A stretch of 64,000 nt of DNA from positions 248,001 through 312,000 of the forward strand of contig NZ_JAUTWQ010000001.1 in the NCBI RefSeq assembly GCF_046719735.1. Reading direction: 5' to 3'. The translations under genes were made by a program, and so were the position numbers. Positions 8,359 to 16,330 of this stretch are shown piece after piece; position 1 is the stretch's first letter, and each line of letters opens with the position of its first letter. This DNA is from Halobacillus_B rhizosphaerae. GTDB taxonomy: Bacteria; Bacillota; Bacilli; Bacillales; Halobacillaceae. Under the pieces are notes generated by a model. The model was not told the origin of the DNA and ran no database searches. It was given only the letters and a program-made list of their open reading frames with translations.

Positions 8359-9045
8359 ATGATTGGAATTATCGGCGCAATGGATGAAGAGATTGAATTA
8401 CTAGAACGCAATATGAACGTTGCGAATAAAGTGGAGGCTGCTGGAACTCTATTTATTGAAGGAGTGCTGAAAGGGAAAGATGTTGTACTCCTAAAGTCTG
8501 GGATAGGTAAAGTAAATGCCGCTATGGCAACGACAATGCTTCATGAGAGATATGATATTGATATGGTGATCAATACTGGCTCAGCCGGTGGTTTTGCCGA
8601 TGAACTTGAGGTGGGAGATGTAGTCATTTCAAGTTTAGTGACCCACCATGATGTTGATGTTACGGCATTTGACTATGAGTATGGACAAGTACCGGGCATG
8701 CCACCGATGTATAAAGCAGATGACCGATTAATGACGAATGCCATAGATGCTGTCGCCGGCACCAAGGCGAAAGCTGCCCGAGGAATTATCGCTACAGGGG
8801 ACAGTTTTATGCAAGACGAAACCCGAGTGAAATTTGTTCAGGATAAGTTTCCAGATATGATTGCTGCAGAAATGGAAGCGGCTGCCATTGCCCAAGTCTG
8901 TTATAAATATAATACTCCATTTGTGGTGATACGTGCCTTGTCAGACATCGCTGGGAAAGAGTCCGAAATATCCTTTGAACAGTTTCTCCCATTAGCTGCA
9001 GAAAACGCTGCTATCATGATTATGGCCATGGTTGATTCTCTGTAA
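8359..9045 (+). CDS. mtnN: 5'-methylthioadenosine/S-adenosylhomocysteine nucleosidase
   Basis: Cleaves MTA and SAH to adenine plus the thioribose/ribosyl-homocysteine, clearing by-products of SAM use. The 228 aa match the family. Key residues are visible: Glu11 in the N-terminal GAMDEE motif, Glu173 in AAEMEAAA and the catalytic Asp196 in ALSDIAG. AGGAAGG precedes the ATG. In B. subtilis the methyltransferase yrrT precedes it and the cysteine reverse-transsulfuration genes mccA and mccB follow; none of these is here. Confidence 0.96.
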   Translation: MIGIIGAMDEEIELLERNMNVANKVEAAGTLFIEGVLKGKDVVLLKSGIGKVNAAMATTMLHERYDIDMVINTGSAGGFADELEVGDVVISSLVTHHDVDVTAFDYEYGQVPGMPPMYKADDRLMTNAIDAVAGTKAKAARGIIATGDSFMQDETRVKFVQDKFPDMIAAEMEAAAIAQVCYKYNTPFVVIRALSDIAGKESEISFEQFLPLAAENAAIMIMAMVDSL

Positions 9046-9114
9046 TAACAATAATTACCACCGAAACGCTGAGGCAGATATGGTACAATTTTAATTGTGC
9101 AGGAGGTGGCGGTT

Positions 9115-9342
9115 ATGAAATCTTCCGAATGGATGAGCAAAAAGATTTCTGACTTTAAGAGATTTACTATGACTCTGCTGATACTTAGCAGCTATTTATA
9201 TGTAGGGTCCTTGATTAGTATTTATGAATATCAGAGTACTGCATACTTGTACCTGCTGCCACTCGTTATTTTTGGTTTATGTACAGCATTACTCTTTTCA
9301 TTAAAAATTAAGAAATGGCAGCAAATACAGCAACAGCAATAA
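9115..9342 (+). CDS. yrhC: YrhC-like small membrane protein
   Basis: 75-aa protein with two predicted membrane helices (about 18-38 and 44-64) and a charged, Gln-rich tail. It belongs to the YrhC family of unknown function, which sits at the same place in B. subtilis. The ATG at 9115 follows GCAGGAGGTGG; an in-frame GTG at 9097 lies within the promoter-proximal region and lacks a ribosome site. It ends in a long bidirectional terminator shared with the converging sigK. Confidence 0.8.
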   Translation: MKSSEWMSKKISDFKRFTMTLLILSSYLYVGSLISIYEYQSTAYLYLLPLVIFGLCTALLFSLKIKKWQQIQQQQ

Positions 9343-9376
9343 TAAGCTCACACGGTTTAGTCCGTGTGAGCTTATT
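9341..9376. terminator. bidirectional terminator between yrhC and sigK
   Basis: Perfect 15-bp inverted repeat 9341-9355/9362-9376 with A/T ends on both sides. It serves both converging genes. Confidence 0.9.
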
Positions 9377-9395
9377 TGTTAATCATATTTAGTAG

Positions 9396-10109
9396 TCATC
9401 TGCTTTTTCCTTGTTTACTTTGCTTATAAAATTCGTGAAAGATCTTCATCAGTGCACGTTTTTCAATTCTAGAGACATAGCTCCGGGAGATTCCTAGTTC
9501 TTTGGCGATTTCCCGTTGTGTCTTTTCGTCCTCCTGGTTTAGTCCATAACGGTAAATAATGACTTCTTTTTCTCTTTCATCAAGAATATTTATGAAATCC
9601 TTAATCTTTTCAAGTTCCATATGGAGCTGAATTTCCTCTACAATATCTACGGAATCTGCCTGAAGGATGTCGAGTAAGTTCAATTCATTACCTTCTTTAT
9701 CATGACCAATGGGATCTTGAAGGGATATGTCTTTATTCATCTTCTTAGTGGAACGTAGATGCATCAAGATTTCATTTTCTATGCATCTAGCAGCATAGGT
9801 AGCCAATTTTGTTCCTTTCCCCGTAGAATAGCTCTCTATGCCTTTTATTAATCCTATCGTTCCTATGGATATAAGGTCTTCAAAATCTTCTTTCGTATTT
9901 TCAAATTTTTTCACGATGTGTGCCACTAAACGAAGATTATGTTCAATCAGCTTATCTCGAGCATCTTGACTGCCTTCTTGCATCAACTTAAGCTGCTTAG
10001 CTTCTTCCTCTGGAGACAAGGGGCTTGGGAACGCTTGATTCTTTACGTAGGACATGAAAAACAGTGATTCTTTAAAGAAGTACAAGATAGAAGCGATAAT
10101 ACTGCTCAT
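9396..10109 (-). CDS. sigK: sporulation sigma factor SigK (intact pro-sigma-K)
   Basis: Late mother-cell sigma factor that drives spore coat and maturation genes. The 237-aa frame is continuous, so there is no skin-type element splitting it into spoIVCB and spoIIIC. The N-terminus is a hydrophobic pro-sequence of about 20 residues ending in Ser20-Tyr21, the same junction SpoIVFB cleaves in B. subtilis. Region 2 lies at about 55-130 and region 4 helix-turn-helix at about 185-230 (TQREIAKELGISRSYVSR). The ATG follows ATGAGGAGGTG. It converges with yrhC and lies downstream of mnhG. Confidence 0.96.
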   Translation of the reverse strand: MSSIIASILYFFKESLFFMSYVKNQAFPSPLSPEEEAKQLKLMQEGSQDARDKLIEHNLRLVAHIVKKFENTKEDFEDLISIGTIGLIKGIESYSTGKGTKLATYAARCIENEILMHLRSTKKMNKDISLQDPIGHDKEGNELNLLDILQADSVDIVEEIQLHMELEKIKDFINILDEREKEVIIYRYGLNQEDEKTQREIAKELGISRSYVSRIEKRALMKIFHEFYKQSKQGKSR

Positions 10110-10151
10110 AAGATGCGCACCTCCTCATTATTTAGGCATCTGCCTAACACA

Positions 10152-10159
10152 TATGTATG
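10152..10159 (-). promoter_or_regulatory. candidate SigE/SigK -10 element for sigK
   Basis: On the minus strand CATACATA fits the SigE/SigK -10 consensus (CATACA-T / CATA-N3-TA) and lies about 43 bp before the start. A convincing -35 was not recognised, so this is a candidate only. Confidence 0.4.
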
Positions 10160-10221
10160 TGCGATTGGAGGGCTCTGTGCTTGTTCCTTAATAAAAAGAA
10201 TCAATACTAATCAAGAAGGCA

Positions 10222-10251
10222 TAAAAAAAGCATGGCTGCCAGGCCATGCTT
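10222..10251 (-). terminator. intrinsic terminator of the mrp operon
   Basis: Perfect 8-bp stem 10229-10236/10243-10250 with a seven-T run on the minus strand (A run at 10223-10229). It overlaps the last bases of mnhG. Confidence 0.88.
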
Positions 10252-10651
10252 AGTCTTCTCTAGATATCTTACTTTGTTTATCCTCTTTATATACGGTTGA
10301 ATAATAATCGTCTTTTACGCTTTTTTCCCATAATGGAACCCCGCTGCGGTATGCTGCTCTTGCAATCATGTGTCCTGATACAGGAGCTGTCAACAGAACA
10401 AATAATATGCCAAGCAGAAGCTTGCCGCTGACAATGTCATACTCTGAATACAAGTAAAGGAAGGCACCTATCATAATGCCTGCGACACCGAGCGTGGAGC
10501 TTTTTGTAGCAGCATGGAGCCTGGCATATACATCGGGGAACCTTAATATACCAATCGAACCTGAGATAATAAAAAAAGTACCGATGAGTAGTGATAAACA
10601 AATGGTAAGATCGAATACTACGTTAATCCACGTCCCGTTCAATAATAACAC
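10250..10651 (-). CDS. mnhG: Na+/H+ antiporter Mrp subunit G
   Basis: Last subunit of the multi-protein Mrp monovalent cation/proton antiporter. 133 aa with three predicted membrane helices and the family motif GSIGILRFPDVYARLHAATK near 31-50, ending in a conserved VPLWEKS tail. It overlaps mnhF by 29 nt, indicating translational coupling. The start is uncertain. GTG at 10651 gives 133 aa; a TTG at 10642, preceded by AAGGGTG, gives 130 aa and may be better placed. Followed by the operon terminator. Confidence 0.93.
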   Translation of the reverse strand: MLLLNGTWINVVFDLTICLSLLIGTFFIISGSIGILRFPDVYARLHAATKSSTLGVAGIMIGAFLYLYSEYDIVSGKLLLGILFVLLTAPVSGHMIARAAYRSGVPLWEKSVKDDYYSTVYKEDKQSKISRED

Positions 10652-10934
10652 CCTTTTCCAAGAATTTCGCCAAAGCTACCGTACCGATAAATAACAGAAT
10701 TCCAATAAGAAGAATAACATCATTGAACTTCGTGGTAACAAGCAGAATGGCGATTAACCCTGCTAAGGCCATCAAATTAATTCCTATAGTGTCAAGAGCC
10801 ACAGCTCTGTCGGGGTTAGTGGGCCCGGCAAGTGCTCGGTACAATAAGAGAACGATCGAAATGGAAATCCCTATAATGGAAATAATGGTGGTAATGTAAA
10901 TTAAATTCTGGGTGATGTCCAAAAGATGTTCCAT
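10623..10934 (-). CDS. mnhF: Na+/H+ antiporter Mrp subunit F
   Basis: Small hydrophobic Mrp subunit of 103 aa with three membrane helices and the family segment AGPTNPDRAVALDTIG near 36-51. Its start shares position 10934 with the end of mnhE, and its end overlaps mnhG. MrpF is needed for assembly of the antiporter complex in Bacillus. Confidence 0.93.
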   Translation of the reverse strand: MEHLLDITQNLIYITTIISIIGISISIVLLLYRALAGPTNPDRAVALDTIGINLMALAGLIAILLVTTKFNDVILLIGILLFIGTVALAKFLEKGVIIERDVD

Positions 10935-11410
10935 TACCGCGTCACCTCCATGATGGCTTTTTCAAAAGTATCCTTAATTTCATTGATGGATTCTTCCACG
11001 TCGGGTACATCCATTGCGTGAACGAAAATAGTGCGATGATCTTCACTAACCGCAATGGAAAGAGTTCCAGGGGTTAATGTGATTAGATTTGCAAGCAAAG
11101 TGATTTCCCAGTTGCTTTTTAATTCAATAGGAAGCGCAAATATGCCAGGCTGAATATCCAGTTTGGGTTTGTAGACAAGCTTTACAATATCCACGTTAGC
11201 CAGAACTAACTCTCTAACAAACAGGAGAATTAATTTAATTACTTTCCACACACGAATCATGTAAAAAGAATCAGGAATAAAGCGCTGGAAGACAAACAAT
11301 AAGGCCATTCCTAACAGAAATCCTACAAAGAAAGTAGAAAATGAATAGCTTTCACTCAGGAACATCCACATGACCGCAATGATGATATTTAATACAATTT
11401 GAAAGGGCAT
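10934..11410 (-). CDS. mnhE: Na+/H+ antiporter Mrp subunit E
   Basis: 158-aa membrane subunit with helices near 1-20, 25-45 and 55-75, and a C-terminal soluble domain containing LLANLITLTPGTLSIAV near 105-121, the family signature. It lies 6 bp after mnhD and abuts mnhF. Normal length. Confidence 0.94.
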   Translation of the reverse strand: MPFQIVLNIIIAVMWMFLSESYSFSTFFVGFLLGMALLFVFQRFIPDSFYMIRVWKVIKLILLFVRELVLANVDIVKLVYKPKLDIQPGIFALPIELKSNWEITLLANLITLTPGTLSIAVSEDHRTIFVHAMDVPDVEESINEIKDTFEKAIMEVTR

Positions 11411-11416
11411 TGACGT

Positions 11417-12901
11417 CTACTCCTTTAGTACAGAATCAATATAGATTTGAGGATCCATTAAATATTGAGCAATGGATTCCACAGATGGGTAAAACCATTC
11501 TGCGCCTACGCCAAGTAACACCGATAGCGAAAGCAATAGACCAATGGGCCAGGCCATACGCGTTGTTTTCTTTTTCCTTTCCGGTTTGACCAGTTCCCCT
11601 TTTTCTCCCCAGAACCCTTGCACAAAAATGCGGATCATTGAGAAGAGGATAAGCAGACTGGAGACTAGAGCGGCCACAACTATTAGAATCTGCTCTTCAG
11701 CTAGGCCGCCTTGTAAAAGCAGTAATTTTCCAATGAAGCCGCTAAACGGCGGGAGTCCTGCCAGAACAAGAGAAGCAACAAAGAAAAACCAGCCAAGCAC
11801 TGGATAATGATGAATTAATCCTTTCATTTTTCTTAAGTCCGAAGTTCCTGAAGCGTAAGTGATTGCCCCGATCAATAAGAAAAGCACACCTTTAATGACC
11901 ATGTCGTGGATTAAATAATAAATGGTTCCACTTACAGAAGTTACCGTGAAAATTCCAATGCCCATCAGCATAAATCCGACGGCAGGGATGATATTGTAAG
12001 CAATGATTAATTTCACATTATTTGTGGACATCGCCCCTATAACCCCGAAGATCATCGTGAATGCCGCAAGATAAATAAATAATGTATGGGTCAGATCGAT
12101 ATTTTGAACAAAAATGAGCGTGAAGACTCTTAAGATGGAGTAGATTCCCACTTTAGTTAACAGCGAGCCAAACAGCGCGGAAACCACAGGGTTAGGTACC
12201 GAATAAGGGCTTGGGAGCCAGTAATACAAAGGGAAAACCGCTGCTTTAGTAGCAAACACGAAAAACAGCAGAATAGCAATTGTAGTAAGGATTCCACTTT
12301 GATCAACTTCCTGTACCCTTTCTGCAATTTGCGCCATGTTCACGGTACCGACGACCGAATATAAAAACGCTACAGTTGTAACAAACAGCATCGAAGAAAA
12401 TAGATTAATTAGTACATACTTAATAGATTCTCTAAGCTGAACTCTGCCATTACCTAGAACAATTAAGCCATAAGAAGCCATTAAAAGAACTTCAAAGAAT
12501 ACAAATAGGTTAAACAAATCTCCTGTAATAAAAGCTCCGCTTACCCCGGTAATTAACAAAAAGAATAAGCTGTAAAAATAATAATGCTCCTGTTTTTCAG
12601 ATAAGGTTTGCGGAGCATAAAACACACAGGCCACAGCAACGATGTTCGTGGTTAAGACGAGTGTAATGGAAAGAACATCTGCCACCAGTACGATTCCATA
12701 AGGAGCAGCCCAATCTCCCGTTTCTAAAATTATCGATCCACTGGTGTGAACTTGCCAGAAAATCCAAGCTACCACTATTAAATTTATCACAGCAATTACT
12801 TGAGCGGAAATTCGTACAAATTTTATTCTTTTATGGAAGAATGCCAATAAGATGCCCGCCAGCAGTGGCAGGATAATTGGTAGTACTGCTAAATTACTCA
12901 T
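11417..12901 (-). CDS. mnhD: Na+/H+ antiporter Mrp subunit D
   Basis: 494-aa polytopic subunit homologous to NuoM/NuoN of respiratory complex I and one of the proposed ion-transport modules. About 13-14 membrane helices are visible. Conserved charged residues lie in FFEVLLMASYGL (about 134-145) and FATKAAVFPLYYWLPSPYS (about 216-234). It overlaps mnhC by 8 nt, so translation is coupled. Confidence 0.96.
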   Translation of the reverse strand: MSNLAVLPIILPLLAGILLAFFHKRIKFVRISAQVIAVINLIVVAWIFWQVHTSGSIILETGDWAAPYGIVLVADVLSITLVLTTNIVAVACVFYAPQTLSEKQEHYYFYSLFFLLITGVSGAFITGDLFNLFVFFEVLLMASYGLIVLGNGRVQLRESIKYVLINLFSSMLFVTTVAFLYSVVGTVNMAQIAERVQEVDQSGILTTIAILLFFVFATKAAVFPLYYWLPSPYSVPNPVVSALFGSLLTKVGIYSILRVFTLIFVQNIDLTHTLFIYLAAFTMIFGVIGAMSTNNVKLIIAYNIIPAVGFMLMGIGIFTVTSVSGTIYYLIHDMVIKGVLFLLIGAITYASGTSDLRKMKGLIHHYPVLGWFFFVASLVLAGLPPFSGFIGKLLLLQGGLAEEQILIVVAALVSSLLILFSMIRIFVQGFWGEKGELVKPERKKKTTRMAWPIGLLLSLSVLLGVGAEWFYPSVESIAQYLMDPQIYIDSVLKE

Positions 12902-13232
12902 AATCGTTACCCCTTAATTGCTCCATATTATCTGTACCATTAACTTTAGATGCTCGATAAGCCAGGACAAGCAATAAACTAGTTACTCCAAAACTGATAA
13001 CAATAGACGTTAGGATTAAGGCCTGCGGGAGCGGGTCCGTATAGTTTTCTACGCCCTCCTTAAGGATAGGGGGGGCACCGCGTTTAAGCTCTCCCATTGT
13101 TAAAATAAACAGATGAGCTCCGTGTGAAATTAATCCTGTGCCAATGATTATCCGAAGCAGCTGCTTTTGGAGGAGGTTATATATACCAGTGGTAAATAAT
13201 ATACCTGCAAGGATGGCCATAATGATTTCCAT
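12894..13232 (-). CDS. mnhC: Na+/H+ antiporter Mrp subunit C
   Basis: 112-aa NuoK-like subunit with three membrane helices and the family stretch GTGLISHGAHLFILTMG near 31-47. It starts only 2 bp after the end of mnhA. In the standard order A-B-C-D-E-F-G a gene of about 140 codons for MrpB lies between A and C; there is no room for it here. Confidence 0.95.
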   Translation of the reverse strand: MEIIMAILAGILFTTGIYNLLQKQLLRIIIGTGLISHGAHLFILTMGELKRGAPPILKEGVENYTDPLPQALILTSIVISFGVTSLLLVLAYRASKVNGTDNMEQLRGNDYE

Positions 13233-13234
13233 AA

Positions 13235-15568
13235 TTATTCATCCTCCTTATTGCCGCGAAGTTTAATAAGCCCGTAGATAGCCATGGCAGCAATTCCAAG
13301 TACAGTAATTTCGAACATTGTATCCAACCCACGCATATCAACGAGAATGACATTCACGATGTTGTTGCCCCCACCTAATTCATGAGAAGTGTGAATGAAA
13401 TATTCTGCGATCGAATCGAACCATTTACTGCTGTGAGCAGAAATAGCAACCATAGTCATTAATAATCCAAAGCCTATCGATATTATTAAATTCATCGCTT
13501 TTATCCCTATACTTTCTTTCTTCTTTTTCAAATCAGGGAGGTGATAAAAAGCCAGCAGGAACAGAGCGACTGTAACTGTCTCAATTATAAGCTGGGTCAA
13601 AGCAAGGTCAGGAGCTCGGTATAGCACGAACAAAATTGATAAACCGTAACCTGCGACACCTAGTATGAGAATCGCAGCAATCCTGTTATTGGTCAGGATG
13701 GTGCCAACCGCTGCCAAGACCATCATCACTGCCACGCACATCTCCGGCAGGGTAACGGAAGAGAGATTATCGAATTCAATCGTAAACCCGTTGGTTAAAG
13801 CCATAATCGCAAACGTGACGATCATAATCGCAATTAGTATTAATCGAACGTATCGGCTGAGTGAACCATTCATATAACCTTTCGTTATCTTTTCTGAATA
13901 GCGTTCGACTCGATAGACCATGCCATCGTAAAATTTATTCAGACTAAGAGGCCCTGGCACAATAGTGTAGAGAAACCTCCAGCTTGGCAGGGAAAGCACC
14001 AAAATAGTTCCGAAAACTACCACGGTTAAAGACATGATTAAAGCAGGCTTAATTCCGTGCCAGAAAACAATATGATGTGTAGAGGCGATACCGCTTACCG
14101 CTTCTGCCGCATGAGCAATAAATGATTCATTAATTAAGTGAGGAAATAAACCAATGATAATTACGGCAGCTACCAGAACAATCGGGGATAGCAGCATGCC
14201 AACGGGCGCTTCATGCGGTTTCTTAGCTAGCTTATCTAATTGAGCTTTTCCTCGAAAGGTTCCGAAAAAGAAATACATAGAATAAACAAATGTAAAGATA
14301 CTTCCTAAAACTGCGAGATACGGAATTGCTGATTGTAAGAATCCTGCATATCCGGTCAGCACATTATTCAAATCGTTACTTGCTTGAAAAAATAATTCCT
14401 TACTATAGAATCCATTTAAAAACGGTAAAGGAACGCCTGCCATCGAAAAGGAAGCAAAAAGAGCTAGCGTTGCTGTGATTGGCAGAAAGCTCATAAGTCC
14501 GCCCAGTTTTCTAATATCTCGGACACCTGTTTCATGATCAACTATCCCGGCAACCATAAATAAACTCCCTTTAAAGGTCGCGTGGTTTAAAATATGGAAC
14601 ATGGCGGCAAATACCGCTGCTTCTGTACCAAATCCAAGCATGGCCATGATCATTCCGAGTTGACTGATCGTGGAAAAGGCAAGGATAGCTTTTAAATCGG
14701 TCTGGCGAACCGCCATATAAGAGCCCCAGCATAAAGTGACAATCCCAGCTGTGGACACGATAATGAAGAACCATTCCGATGAGGAAAGCATAGGAGAAAA
14801 CCTTGCTACTAAATATATCCCAGCTTTAACCATTGTCGCGGAGTGCAAATACGCACTAACTGGAGTGGGAGCTTCCATTGCATCGGGAAGCCAAATGTGA
14901 AAAGGAAATTGAGCAGATTTAGTAAAAGCCCCTAACAATAGCAACACAAGAATGAAGGGGAAATACTCATTGTTGAGAATCGCTTCCTGTTGGGAAATCA
15001 TCTGCTGCACACTGGTTGTCCCTGTGATTACATTCATAAACACGAGAGCCCCAAGCATGCTCAGTCCTCCAAATACCGTAATCAACATAGATTTTAAAGC
15101 CCCGTAGCGCGAGGATTCTTTAAAATGCCAAAAACCGATTAGCAGAAATGAAGATAAAGAGGTTAGTTCCCAGAAGAAGTACAACACATAAATATTGTCA
15201 GAAAGAACAACCCCTAGCATGGAACCCATAAATAATAGAAAATACACATAAAAATGGCCCAGCTGTTCTGAGGTATGTAAATAATAAGTAGAGTAGAAGG
15301 CAACTAAAGCCCCGATCCCGCTGATTAACAGCACAAACAACAAGCTGAGCCCATCTAAATTAAATGAGATGTCGATGTTTAAGGACGGCATCCAGCTGTA
15401 GTACCTTTGGACAGGTTCAAACCCGTGGCCAAGAAATTGAGAAAAATAAATAAATACAATGACAGGAACGACTGTCACCAAGTAACCCGTGTGAACTTTA
15501 TACTTCCATTTACTTAGAAATGGGATAATAATGGCAATAATAAAAGGCAGTAATACAGCCAGCAGCAT
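13235..15568 (-). CDS. mnhA: Na+/H+ antiporter Mrp subunit A
   Basis: Largest Mrp subunit, 777 aa, homologous to NuoL with an MrpA-specific C-terminal extension. About 20 membrane helices. Conserved residues include the Glu in FFWELTSLSSF (about 131-141) and the Lys in GAFTKSAQFPFHIWLPDAME (about 213-232). The C-terminus ends with VDMRGLDTMFEITVLGIAA, the normal end of MrpA. The glycine-rich GHNxPGGGF-type motif of MrpB is not found, so MrpB is not fused on. The ATG follows CGAGGAGGAA. First gene of the operon. Confidence 0.96.
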   Translation of the reverse strand: MLLAVLLPFIIAIIIPFLSKWKYKVHTGYLVTVVPVIVFIYFSQFLGHGFEPVQRYYSWMPSLNIDISFNLDGLSLLFVLLISGIGALVAFYSTYYLHTSEQLGHFYVYFLLFMGSMLGVVLSDNIYVLYFFWELTSLSSFLLIGFWHFKESSRYGALKSMLITVFGGLSMLGALVFMNVITGTTSVQQMISQQEAILNNEYFPFILVLLLLGAFTKSAQFPFHIWLPDAMEAPTPVSAYLHSATMVKAGIYLVARFSPMLSSSEWFFIIVSTAGIVTLCWGSYMAVRQTDLKAILAFSTISQLGMIMAMLGFGTEAAVFAAMFHILNHATFKGSLFMVAGIVDHETGVRDIRKLGGLMSFLPITATLALFASFSMAGVPLPFLNGFYSKELFFQASNDLNNVLTGYAGFLQSAIPYLAVLGSIFTFVYSMYFFFGTFRGKAQLDKLAKKPHEAPVGMLLSPIVLVAAVIIIGLFPHLINESFIAHAAEAVSGIASTHHIVFWHGIKPALIMSLTVVVFGTILVLSLPSWRFLYTIVPGPLSLNKFYDGMVYRVERYSEKITKGYMNGSLSRYVRLILIAIMIVTFAIMALTNGFTIEFDNLSSVTLPEMCVAVMMVLAAVGTILTNNRIAAILILGVAGYGLSILFVLYRAPDLALTQLIIETVTVALFLLAFYHLPDLKKKKESIGIKAMNLIISIGFGLLMTMVAISAHSSKWFDSIAEYFIHTSHELGGGNNIVNVILVDMRGLDTMFEITVLGIAAMAIYGLIKLRGNKEDE

Positions 15569-15636
15569 CTAGATGTTCCTCCTCGAAATAACTTCATTTG
15601 ATCTATGTGAAAAAATTAATAAACGTTATTCACTCA

Positions 15637-15666
15637 ATTGTAATCAAAAAACAACAAAACATTCAA
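15637..15666 (-). promoter_or_regulatory. SigA-type promoter of the mrp operon
   Basis: On the minus strand TTGAAT (15666-15661), 18-bp spacer, TACAAT (15642-15637), about 70 bp before mnhA. Confidence 0.6.
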
Positions 15667-15786
15667 CTGAATACCATTATTCTTGGCTAAATGACAGGAT
15701 TTACACTTTTCCTATTAAATAAGTAGAAACTCATCAATTTTACTCAAACTTTTTTCGTGCAGGAAGAGCAAATTTAATTTGTACAA

Positions 15787-15831
15787 CGAAAATGCCCGAA
15801 CCATTTATTTCCATTGGTTCGGGCATTTTCG
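15787..15831 (-). terminator. long hairpin terminator downstream of sda
   Basis: Perfect 17-bp inverted repeat 15787-15803/15815-15831 with an 11-nt loop, core CCGAACCA/TGGTTCGG. On the minus strand it ends with ATTTTCGTT. The same CCGAACC core recurs in the terminator at 21835-21878. Confidence 0.7.
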
Positions 15832-15967
15832 GGTTTTGCCAGAAATGAAGCGGCAGCTTTGTTTATTGCTACTCTTATAACAACACTGTTTCTCCCAGAG
15901 TCATTGACTGGCAGTTTGTCTCAGATTAATTTCAGTTTTTGGTATCTTAGATCCTCTATTTAAGTTG

Positions 15968-16120
15968 TTAACCAACATGGCTAACATATTTTTCTATTAG
16001 ATGCTGGATCGATCTTTCCTTAATCTCTTCTTTTATTTGGCAAATGAATTCTTCGGAGAGATTGAGCTCAATAGCTTTGTGGTAAGATTGTATTAACAGA
16101 GCATCAGATAATTGTTTCAT
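15968..16120 (-). CDS. sda: checkpoint antikinase Sda
   Basis: Small protein that blocks the sporulation kinases KinA/KinB when replication initiation is disturbed, so that cells do not sporulate with unreplicated DNA. The 50-aa frame has the helical-hairpin pattern LSDALLIQSYHKAIELNLS...FICQIKEEIKERS of the family. ATG 16120 gives the conserved start; longer frames from 16189 lack support. Its ribosome site is unusual: a strong AGGAGGTGG (16150-16142) is separated from the ATG by a perfect hairpin. DnaA boxes lie 110-210 bp upstream. Confidence 0.92.
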   Translation of the reverse strand: MKQLSDALLIQSYHKAIELNLSEEFICQIKEEIKERSIQHLIEKYVSHVG

Positions 16121-16124
16121 ACCT

Positions 16125-16141
16125 CTGTCACTCAGTGACAG
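16125..16141 (-). promoter_or_regulatory. hairpin between the sda Shine-Dalgarno and start codon
   Basis: Perfect 17-nt inverted repeat (8-nt arms CTGTCACT/AGTGACAG, one central base) sits exactly between AGGAGGTGG (16150-16142) and AGGT-ATG. Unfolded, the spacing is about 21 nt; folded, about 4 nt. It could therefore bring the ribosome site into range, or occlude initiation. Confidence 0.6.
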
Positions 16142-16230
16142 CCACCTCCTGTATAAATTAGATTCATTACACCCTTTTTTATAATGCAATTTAACCTTAC
16201 CACGATCCTAAATTCGTCACAATACAGGGT

Positions 16231-16330
16231 TTATCTACAAGCAAATGTAGATAACTGTTCGCTTAAATTACACAAGTGTAGTGGTAACAATGGTGAATGA
16301 GTGTGGAAACTGTGTATAAACTTATCCACA
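16231..16330. promoter_or_regulatory. DnaA-box cluster upstream of sda
   Basis: Perfect consensus TTATCCACA at 16322-16330. One-mismatch boxes lie at 16231-16239 (TTATCTACA), 16246-16254 (its inverse TGTAGATAA) and 16311-16319 (TGTGTATAA, reverse). A weaker box is at 16302-16310 (TGTGGAAAC). In B. subtilis DnaA controls sda through such boxes, so this is the expected DnaA-responsive control region. Confidence 0.85.

Larger units (their letters stand above)
15569..15967. other. intergenic region mnhA-sda
   Basis: About 400 bp without a gene. It holds the mrp promoter (15637-15666) and the sda terminator hairpin (15787-15831). The rest is AT-rich; I see no open frame with a ribosome site and no repeat. 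Confidence 0.7.

Noticed and set aside
16121..16189. 73-codon version of sda starting at 16189
   Set aside because: The extension crosses the ribosome site and hairpin and is not conserved; the 50-aa form matches Sda.
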